DNA from: Ga0077555 sp041397775
Lineage (GTDB): Bacteria > Pseudomonadota > Alphaproteobacteria > Rhizobiales > Hyphomicrobiaceae
Assembly (NCBI GenBank): GCA_041397775.1
Contig: JAWKWB010000006.1
Coordinates: 62,001-126,000 of the forward strand
Length of the DNA: 64,000 nucleotides
Direction of reading: 5' to 3'
The position numbers were made by a program, and so were the translations under genes. Below the pieces are notes generated by a model. It saw nothing but the letters and a program-made list of their open reading frames with translations, was not told the DNA's origin and searched no databases. Within the stretch, counting starts at the first letter, position 1; every line of letters starts with the position of its first letter. Positions 8,056 to 14,817 of this stretch are shown here, in pieces.

Positions 8056-9561
8056 ATGACCGTCGAGGAATTCGATCTATTCGTCGTTGGCGGGGGCATC
8101 AACGGCTGCGGGATCGCCGCGGACGCGGCGGGACGCGGCCTCGCCGTCATGCTGGCGGAGCAATCCGACCTCGCCTCCGGCACCTCGTCGGCCTCCTCCA
8201 AGCTGATCCACGGCGGCTTGCGCTATCTGGAACTCTACGAGTTCCGGCTGGTCCGCGAGGCGCTTGCGGAGCGCGAGGTGCTGCTCGCGAAGGCGCCGCA
8301 CATCGTGTGGCCGCTGCGCTTCGTGATGCCGCACGTCGCCAGCCTGCGCCCGCGCTGGATGATCCGGGCGGGGCTTTTCCTCTACGATCATCTGGCGCGA
8401 CGGCAGCGCATTCCCGGTTCGAGCAGTGTCGATCTGCGTGCCGATCCGGCCGGTCGTCCGCTGCGCGCCGACCTCGGCCACGGCTTTGCCTATTGGGACT
8501 GCTGGGTGGATGATGCCCGCCTCGTCGTGCTCAACGCACGTGCAGCGGTCGATCGCGGTGCGCAGATCGCGACACGAACAAAGGTCGTGTCGGCGCGCGC
8601 AGCCGACGGTACCTGGGAGATCCAGCTTTCGACTGAGAAGGGCGTGCGCTCGGTCCGGGCGCGCGCGCTCGTCAATGCGGCGGGTCCCTGGGTCGGCGCG
8701 GTGGCACACGCGATCACCCGCGGCAACAGCGGGCAGCGGCCGCACGTCCGGCTCGTGAAGGGCAGCCATATCGTCGTGCCGCGCATCCCCGGTGCGGAGG
8801 ATGCCTATCTCCTGCAGAACGCCGACGGGCGCGTCGTGTTCCTGCTGCCGCTCGGCCACCGCTACACGATCGTGGGGACCACGGACGTTCCCTTCGACGG
8901 CGATCCGGCAAAGGTCGCCATCGACGCCGCGGAGGAAACCTATCTTCTCGCCGCCGCAAACGGCTTTCTCGCCAAGCCTCTGGAGGCATCGGCGATCGTA
9001 TGGCGCTATGCGGGCGTGCGCCCGCTCTATGACGACGCGAGCGACAATCCTTCCGCCGTGACACGCGACTACAGGCTGGAGTTGGAGGCCGGTGGCGGTC
9101 TGCCGCCCCTGCTCACCGTTCTGGGCGGCAAGGTGACGACCTACCGGCGCCTTGCCGAGGAGGCGATGGACAGGCTTACCCCGCACCTGCCGGGGGCCGG
9201 CCCGGCCTGGACGGAGCGTGCGTCGTTGCCCGGCGGCGACATCGCGCACGGCGATTTCGCCGCCTTCGCCGCCGATCTCGCCCGCCGCCATCCTCGTTTC
9301 GATGCCGCCTGGCTCGCGCAACTCGGCCGCCGGCACGGATCGCTGACGGACACGGTTCTCGGCGATGCCCGGGGGCCTGCGGATCTCGGTGCGGATCTCG
9401 GCGCGGGCCTCACCGAGCGCGAAGTGGCCTACATGCGCGATCATGAGTGGGCCCGGACGGCCGACGACGTGCTATGGCGGCGCACCAAGGCCGGGCTCGA
9501 CCTGGACCCGTCCCAGCGCGCCGTTGCCGAGGCCGCGATCTCGCGCATTCTCGGTCGATAA
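8056..9561 (+). CDS. glpD: Aerobic glycerol-3-phosphate dehydrogenase
   Basis: Membrane-associated flavoprotein that oxidises glycerol 3-phosphate to dihydroxyacetone phosphate and passes electrons to quinone. 501 residues, the usual length. The FAD-binding motif GGGINGCG is at residues 12-19, followed by SGTSSASSKLIHGGLRYLE, the GlpD substrate-pocket signature. RYTIVGTTDVPFDGDP and YAGVRPLYDD are further conserved GlpD blocks. A TTG upstream at 8023 is in frame, but the ATG at 8056, just before the dinucleotide fold, is the better start. The kinase that would supply its substrate, GlpK, is encoded at 49178-50671, far from it and on the other strand. No glycerol facilitator or GlpR is adjacent. 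Confidence 0.92.
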   Translation: MTVEEFDLFVVGGGINGCGIAADAAGRGLAVMLAEQSDLASGTSSASSKLIHGGLRYLELYEFRLVREALAEREVLLAKAPHIVWPLRFVMPHVASLRPRWMIRAGLFLYDHLARRQRIPGSSSVDLRADPAGRPLRADLGHGFAYWDCWVDDARLVVLNARAAVDRGAQIATRTKVVSARAADGTWEIQLSTEKGVRSVRARALVNAAGPWVGAVAHAITRGNSGQRPHVRLVKGSHIVVPRIPGAEDAYLLQNADGRVVFLLPLGHRYTIVGTTDVPFDGDPAKVAIDAAEETYLLAAANGFLAKPLEASAIVWRYAGVRPLYDDASDNPSAVTRDYRLELEAGGGLPPLLTVLGGKVTTYRRLAEEAMDRLTPHLPGAGPAWTERASLPGGDIAHGDFAAFAADLARRHPRFDAAWLAQLGRRHGSLTDTVLGDARGPADLGADLGAGLTEREVAYMRDHEWARTADDVLWRRTKAGLDLDPSQRAVAEAAISRILGR

Positions 9562-9632
9562 GCGACAGCCCCGCTTCCCCGCCCGGCCGCGTCGTCCTAT
9601 GAGTCGACGCGAACACACCCGGGGAGACATTC

Positions 9633-11156
9633 ATGAGCGGTCCGCGCGTTGCAATCATCGGCGTCTGGTTGGAGAGCAATCGCCAGGCACCCGTCGCCTT
9701 CGAGGACGACTTCCGCAGCTTCTATCAGCTCGAGGGTGGGGAGATCCTGGAGGCCGCGCGCGTCGAGAACCCGATCCTGATGGGCGAAGCCGCAGCCTTC
9801 GTCAAAGCCATGGACGCGACCGGGCCTTGGCAGCCGGTGCCGATCCTGCTCGCCGCCTGCCATCCGCACGGACCCATCGACGGGCGCCTGATGGACGAAT
9901 ACCTGTCCAAGATGCGCGCAGGCCTGACCGCTGCAGGACCGCTCGATGCCGTCTACGTCGCCAACCACGGTGCCATGGTCGCGACCGACCGCGACGATCC
10001 CGATGGCGAGATGATCGCGCTCGCGCGTGAGATTGCGGGACCGCAAGCCCGGATCGTCGTCACGCTCGACCTGCATGGCAACATCTCGGAACGGATGGTG
10101 TCGCTGAGCGACCTCATCGTGGGCTACCGCACCAATCCGCACGTCGACTACATCGAGCGCGGCGAGGAGGCGGCGCTCGGCCTGCGGCTGATGTTTGCGG
10201 GACTGGCCGATCCGAAGGCCGCCTTCATCCGCCTGCCGCTGACGCCCGCTCCGGTGAGCCTGCTGACGGCATCGGGCCCTTATGGCGACATGATCGACTA
10301 TGGCAACCGCCGCCGTGCGGAGCTGGCTGGCGACATCCTGAACGTGTCGGTCTTCGGCGGGTTCGTCTTCTCGGACAGCGAGAAGAATGGTGTCGGCATC
10401 GTCGTGACCGCCCGCAACGATCTGGACCGCGCCCGCACGCTCGCCCGCGAGATCGCCGAGCGGGGCTGGCAGGACCTGCCGCGCTGGCGCAAGAAGCTCA
10501 CGCCGCTGTCAGAGGCGGTGGAGCTGGCCCTCGACCGGGAACGCAAGCCCGTCATCTTCGCCGACACGGGCGACAATCCCGGCGGCGGCGGCACCGGGCG
10601 GACCACGGAATTGCTTTCCGCGCTCGTGTGGTCGGGGGCGAACGACGTGCTGATCGGCAGCTTCTTCGATCCGCCGCTGGCGGCGGCCGCGCACAAGGCC
10701 GGGCTCGGCGCGACCATCATCGCCCGCTTCAACACCGGGCCGGGATTGCCGTGCGACCAGCCCTTCGAGGCCGAGGCGGAAGTTGTGGGCCTGCACCACG
10801 GCACCTTCGTCGGGCGGCTCGGCTACGCCCAGGGGCGCACGCTGCACCTCGGGCCCTCGGCGGCGCTGCGTATCGGCGGGGTGACGGCCATCGTCATTTC
10901 CGACCGCACGCAGACGGCGGACCCGGGCTTCTTCGAGATCTTCGGCCTCGACATCGGCAAGGCGCACACGGTGGCCGTGAAATCGCGGGGCCATTTCCGC
11001 TCCGGCTTCAGCCCCTGGTTCCCGCCCGAGCGCGTCTACGAACTCGACACGGTCGGCCTGTCGTCTCCCGCACTCGAGCGGCGGCAGTGGACCCGCATTC
11101 CGCGTCCGTCCTATCCCCTCGACGACGAGGTGCGCTGGACGCCACCCTCCTGGTGA
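9633..11156 (+). CDS. M81 family metallopeptidase (MlrC/DUF1485-like)
   Basis: 507-residue protein of the M81 family, named after the microcystinase MlrC of sphingomonads. The two-part DUF1485/MlrC C-terminal architecture is visible: an N-terminal part with GVWLESN, VANHGAMVATDRDDPDGE and VVTLDLHGNISERM (likely metal-binding His and Asp residues), then a C-terminal part beginning near residue 305 with VIFADTGDNPGGGGTG. Most alphaproteobacterial members have unknown substrates, and linkage to microcystin is not implied. It follows glpD by about 70 bp with a purine-rich GGGGAGACATTC just upstream of the ATG. No peptide transporter is adjacent, and the role is unknown. Confidence 0.85.
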   Translation: MSGPRVAIIGVWLESNRQAPVAFEDDFRSFYQLEGGEILEAARVENPILMGEAAAFVKAMDATGPWQPVPILLAACHPHGPIDGRLMDEYLSKMRAGLTAAGPLDAVYVANHGAMVATDRDDPDGEMIALAREIAGPQARIVVTLDLHGNISERMVSLSDLIVGYRTNPHVDYIERGEEAALGLRLMFAGLADPKAAFIRLPLTPAPVSLLTASGPYGDMIDYGNRRRAELAGDILNVSVFGGFVFSDSEKNGVGIVVTARNDLDRARTLAREIAERGWQDLPRWRKKLTPLSEAVELALDRERKPVIFADTGDNPGGGGTGRTTELLSALVWSGANDVLIGSFFDPPLAAAAHKAGLGATIIARFNTGPGLPCDQPFEAEAEVVGLHHGTFVGRLGYAQGRTLHLGPSAALRIGGVTAIVISDRTQTADPGFFEIFGLDIGKAHTVAVKSRGHFRSGFSPWFPPERVYELDTVGLSSPALERRQWTRIPRPSYPLDDEVRWTPPSW

Positions 11157-11247
11157 GGCCTGGCGCGGCTGGGACATATTGCAGCTTTTGAAGCCGGGGC
11201 GCTTGTGCCATTAAGTCCGGACAAATGCGGCACATGAAGGTGGAGCC

Positions 11248-11736
11248 ATGGACGGCAAGCGGACGATCGTCGCCAGCTACGGGCGATATTTCGAGGATTT
11301 CGAGGTCGACGATGTGTACGAGCATCGCCCGGGCCGGACGATCACGGAGGCGGACAACATCCAGTTCAGCCTCATCACGATGAACCGGCATCCGCTGCAT
11401 TCCAACAACGACTATGCGTCCAAGACAGAGTTCGGCAAGCCGCTGGTCAACAGCGCGCTGACGCTCGCCATCGTCACGGGCATGACCGTCGACGACGTGA
11501 GCTTCAAGGCGACGGCCAACCTGGGCTGGCGCGAGATCAAGCTGACGGCGCCCGTCTTCCCCGGCGACACGATCTATGCGCGCAGCAAGGTCCTGGCCAA
11601 GCGCGAATCCAAGTCGCGCCCCCACGAGGGCATCGTCACCACCTACACCGAGGGCTACAAGGCCGACGGCACCGTGTTCCTGAGCTTCGAGCGCATCAGC
11701 CTCGTGCCCAAGCGCGGCCATGGGCCGGCCGACTGA
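11248..11736 (+). CDS. MaoC family (R)-specific enoyl-CoA hydratase-like protein
   Basis: 162-residue hotdog-fold protein. YFEDFEVDDVYEHRPGRTITEADNIQFSLITMNRHPLHSN matches the MaoC/hydratase-2 active-site region, but the usual Asp of the G-D-x-N-P-x-H motif is replaced (NRHPLH). This is seen in the mesaconyl-CoA / beta-methylmalyl-CoA dehydratase-like branch. It would hydrate or dehydrate a short, probably branched or dicarboxylic acyl-CoA. It opens a plus-strand cluster with acyl-CoA dehydrogenase (22 bp later), DUF2585 and a class III CoA-transferase, which suggests a CoA-thioester degradation module. The specific substrate is inferred only. Confidence 0.82.
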   Translation: MDGKRTIVASYGRYFEDFEVDDVYEHRPGRTITEADNIQFSLITMNRHPLHSNNDYASKTEFGKPLVNSALTLAIVTGMTVDDVSFKATANLGWREIKLTAPVFPGDTIYARSKVLAKRESKSRPHEGIVTTYTEGYKADGTVFLSFERISLVPKRGHGPAD

Positions 11737-11758
11737 GAGAACGACGGAGAAAACGAAC

Positions 11759-12928
11759 ATGACAGCGCAGGACATCGCCGAGCGCGAAGAGCAAGAGCGG
11801 CTCATTCTCGATGCCGTCGAAAAGTTTCTGGCCAAGGACGTGGCGCCCTACGCCCAGAAGCTCGAGCATGACGACGTCTGGCCGGCCGAGATCGTGGAGC
11901 GGATGAAGGAGCTGGGTCTCTTCGGCTGCATCATTCCGCCGGAGTACGGAGGGCTCGGCCTGGCGCCCTCCACCTACGCCAAGGTGATCGAGCGCATCAG
12001 CCGCGTGTGGATGTCGGTGTCGGGCATCATCAACTCGCACCTCATCATGGCGCGTATCGTCGACAAGATGGGCACGCCCGAACAAAAGAGCCGCTTCCTG
12101 CCGAAGTTCGCCTCCGGCGAGGTGCGCGGCGGCCTGGCGCTGACCGAACCGGATACGGGGACCGACCTGCAGGCCATCCGCACGCAGGCCAAGAAGGATG
12201 GCAACAGCGCCTATCGCATCAACGGCACGAAGACGTGGATCTCCAACGGCATCCACGGCTCGTGTTTCGCGCTGCTCGTCAAGACGGACCCCGAGGCGGA
12301 GCCGCGCAAGGCGGGCATGAGCATGTTCCTGGCCGAGAAGGGCCCGGGATTCCGCGCCAGCCGCAAGCTCGAAAAGCTCGGCTACAAGGGGATCGACAGC
12401 GCAGAACTCGTGTTCGAGGACTTCCAGATCCCCGCCGACAACCTCATCGGCGGCATCGAGGGGCGCGGCATGGAATGTGCCATCTCGGGATTGGAACTGG
12501 GCCGTCTCAACGTCGCCGCACGCGGCGTCGGCGTGGCGCAGGCAGCCCTCGACGAGGCCGTGAAGTACGCCCAGCAGCGCCGGACCATGGGCAAGTTCAT
12601 CCACGAGCATCAGGCCGTCGCCTTGAAGCTCGCGGACATGGTGACGCGCGTGACGGCCGCGCGCCTCCTCGTGGAGAATGCCGCCAAGGCCATCGACCGC
12701 GGCGAGCGGGCCGACTTCGAGGCGGGCATGGCCAAGCTGTTCGCCACCGAGGCCGCACTGGAGAACGCGACGGAGGCAATGCGCATCCACGGCGGCTACG
12801 GCTACTCCAAGGAGTTCATCGTGGAGCGGCTCTATCGCGATGCGCCGCTCTTGTGCATCGGCGAAGGCACGAACGAGATCCAGCGCATCGTCATTTCAAA
12901 GCGCCTGATCGAGAAGAACAAGATCTGA
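11759..12928 (+). CDS. Acyl-CoA dehydrogenase
   Basis: FAD-dependent alpha,beta-dehydrogenation of an acyl-CoA; 389 residues from the ATG at 11759. An upstream in-frame start at 11720 would overlap the MaoC gene and adds unlike sequence. Seen: the N-terminal helical domain, LALTEPDTGTD and NGTKTWISNG (FAD and substrate binding in the beta domain), MGKFIHEHQAVALKLADM, and the C-terminal LYRDAPLLCIGEGTNEIQRIVI carrying the glutamate used as catalytic base in short- and medium-chain enzymes. An ETF partner is not in this window. It is in an operon with the MaoC hydratase and the CoA-transferase; chain-length preference cannot be told from sequence alone. Confidence 0.88.
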   Translation: MTAQDIAEREEQERLILDAVEKFLAKDVAPYAQKLEHDDVWPAEIVERMKELGLFGCIIPPEYGGLGLAPSTYAKVIERISRVWMSVSGIINSHLIMARIVDKMGTPEQKSRFLPKFASGEVRGGLALTEPDTGTDLQAIRTQAKKDGNSAYRINGTKTWISNGIHGSCFALLVKTDPEAEPRKAGMSMFLAEKGPGFRASRKLEKLGYKGIDSAELVFEDFQIPADNLIGGIEGRGMECAISGLELGRLNVAARGVGVAQAALDEAVKYAQQRRTMGKFIHEHQAVALKLADMVTRVTAARLLVENAAKAIDRGERADFEAGMAKLFATEAALENATEAMRIHGGYGYSKEFIVERLYRDAPLLCIGEGTNEIQRIVISKRLIEKNKI

Positions 12929-12948
12929 CGCTTGCGACGAGGCAGGGC

Positions 12949-13548
12949 ATGAAAACGGCGCGGCCCGCGACGGGAGATGAGAACGCGGCAGCCATCGGCG
13001 CTGCCGCGCTCGTCGCGGTGGCGGCGATCCTGGCCGTGCAAGCGGTGACGCTGAAACTCTACGGCCAGCCGCTGACCTGCACGTGCGGTCACATCTCGCT
13101 GTGGTACGCGAACCCGTCGGGACCGGAGACGTCGCAGCAGATCAGCGACTGGTACACGTTCTCGCACGTCATCCACGGCATCGGGTTCTATGCGCTCCTG
13201 TGGTGGTTCTTCCCGCGCATGCCGCTCGGCTGGCGGCTTGCCCTGGCCGTCGGCCTGGAAGGGGGATGGGAGCTTTTCGAGAACACGCCCTTCATCATCG
13301 ACCGCTATCGCCAGTCGGCGCTGGCGCAAGGCTATGTCGGCGATAGCGTCCTCAACTCGCTGTGCGACACGCTGGCGGCCATCGGCGGCTTCTTTCTCGC
13401 GCGGCTGCTGCCCGTGCGCGGCAGCGTCGCCTTCGTCGTCGCGACCGAGCTTTTCTGCGGCTACATGATCCGCGACAACCTCACCCTCAACATCATCCAG
13501 CTCCTTCGCCCCAGCGCGGCGATCTCGCGCTGGCAGACCGGCAAGTAA
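12949..13548 (+). CDS. DUF2585 / UPF0314 membrane protein
   Basis: 199-residue inner-membrane protein of UPF0314 (DUF2585), a family largely confined to alphaproteobacteria and of unknown function. Seen: a first helix near residues 15-35, a conserved GQPLTCTCGHISLWYANPSGPETSQQISDWYTFSHVIHG block with two close cysteines and histidines, then EGGWELFENTPFIIDRYR and GDSVLNSLCDTLAAIGG, the hallmark motifs of the family. The open frame extends far upstream through the dehydrogenase gene, but the ATG at 12949 gives the family length and start. It lies between the acyl-CoA dehydrogenase (20 bp) and the CoA-transferase (51 bp), so it is probably co-transcribed with them. Whether it acts with them is unknown. 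Confidence 0.85.
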   Translation: MKTARPATGDENAAAIGAAALVAVAAILAVQAVTLKLYGQPLTCTCGHISLWYANPSGPETSQQISDWYTFSHVIHGIGFYALLWWFFPRMPLGWRLALAVGLEGGWELFENTPFIIDRYRQSALAQGYVGDSVLNSLCDTLAAIGGFFLARLLPVRGSVAFVVATELFCGYMIRDNLTLNIIQLLRPSAAISRWQTGK

Positions 13549-13599
13549 CGGCGCGCACGACCTGGACGGCGCGCTGCCCAGCAACAGAGGCATGACGGC

Positions 13600-14790
13600 A
13601 TGCTCCCTCTCAAAGGCGTAACGATCATCGCGATCGAGCAGTACGGGGCAGGGCCTTTCGGCTCGATGCTGTGCGCGGACCTGGGCGCCGACGTCATCAA
13701 GATCGAGAACCCGGACGAGGGCGGGGAACTCGGCCGTCGCGTGGGGCCCTATTTCTTCGGCGAGAAGAATAGCCACTTCTTCCAGGCCTTCAATCGCAAC
13801 AAGCGGTCGATCACGCTCAACCTCAAGACGCCGGAAGGCGTCGCGATCCTGCACAAGCTGACGGCGGGGGCCGACGCCGTTCTCAACAACCTGCGTGGCG
13901 ACCAGCCTGAAAAGCTCGGGCTCACGTATGCGCATCTGAAGGCGGTCAATCCGCGCATCGTGTGTGCGCACCTGTCGGCCTATGGCCGCACGGGCTCACG
14001 CAAGAGCTGGCCCGGCTTCGACTACCTGATGCAGGCGGAGGCCGGTTATCTCTCCGTGACGGGCGAGCCCGACGGGCCGCCGTCGCGCATGGGTCTTTCC
14101 ATCGTCGATTTCATGACCGGGCTGATGACGGTGTTCGCGATGACATCCGGCATCATCGGCGCGCGCGCGTCGGGCGAGGGCAACGACATCGACGTGTCTT
14201 TGTTCGACACGGCGCTGCACAACCTCTCCTATCTCGCCGTCTGGTACCTCAACAACGGCCACGTTCAGGGGCGCGAGGCGCGGTCGGGGCATCCCTCGCT
14301 GGTGCCCAGCCAACTCTATCGCACGCGCGACGGCTGGATCTTCATCATGTGCAACAAGGAGAACTTCTGGGCGCCGCTGTGCCGCGCGATCGGCAGGCCG
14401 GAATGGATCGAGGATCCGCGCTTTGCGACCTTCAAGGGCCGGCTCGACAATCGCGAAGACGTCGGGCGCCTGCTCGATGCGGCCCTGATGGAGCGCACGA
14501 CGGCGGAATGGATGACGCTGTTCGCGGGCAGCGTGCCCGCCGCGCCCGTGCTCGACATCGCGCAAGCGATCGACAATCCATTCGTCGCCGAGCGCGATGG
14601 CATCAAGGCATTCGAAGGTTCCTCGCACGGCGGACCGGTGAAAATGCTGGCAAGTCCCATCCGCGTCGGCGGCGAGGACATCCCCACACGGGCTGGTCCG
14701 GGCCTCGGCGAGAATACCGACGAGATCCTGAGAGACCTGGGCTACAGCGCCGAGTCCGTCACCGATCTAAGACAGCGGCGCATCATATGA
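13600..14790 (+). CDS. Class III (CaiB/BaiF family) CoA-transferase
   Basis: Transfers CoA between acyl groups; 396 residues, the family norm. MLPLKGVTIIAIEQYGAGPFGSMLCADLGADVIKIENPD is the conserved N-terminal nucleotide/CoA-binding block, and SIVDFMTGL carries Asp170, aligning with the aspartate that forms the acyl-anhydride intermediate in formyl-CoA transferase. SHPSLVPSQLYRTRDGWIFIMCNKENFW is the linker-region signature. As the last gene of the MaoC - acyl-CoA dehydrogenase - DUF2585 set, it probably activates the acid that the cluster degrades. Convergent with the hybrid histidine kinase, with a 27-bp gap that contains a short GGCGCC-based hairpin. Confidence 0.88.
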   Translation: MLPLKGVTIIAIEQYGAGPFGSMLCADLGADVIKIENPDEGGELGRRVGPYFFGEKNSHFFQAFNRNKRSITLNLKTPEGVAILHKLTAGADAVLNNLRGDQPEKLGLTYAHLKAVNPRIVCAHLSAYGRTGSRKSWPGFDYLMQAEAGYLSVTGEPDGPPSRMGLSIVDFMTGLMTVFAMTSGIIGARASGEGNDIDVSLFDTALHNLSYLAVWYLNNGHVQGREARSGHPSLVPSQLYRTRDGWIFIMCNKENFWAPLCRAIGRPEWIEDPRFATFKGRLDNREDVGRLLDAALMERTTAEWMTLFAGSVPAAPVLDIAQAIDNPFVAERDGIKAFEGSSHGGPVKMLASPIRVGGEDIPTRAGPGLGENTDEILRDLGYSAESVTDLRQRRII

Positions 14791-14817
14791 CGTGTCGGGG
14801 CGCCTGTCGGCGGCGCC

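Noticed and set aside
12007..12948. Upstream extension of the DUF2585 reading frame
   Set aside because: The frame is open by GC bias but overlaps the acyl-CoA dehydrogenase; family length and motifs begin at the ATG at 12949.
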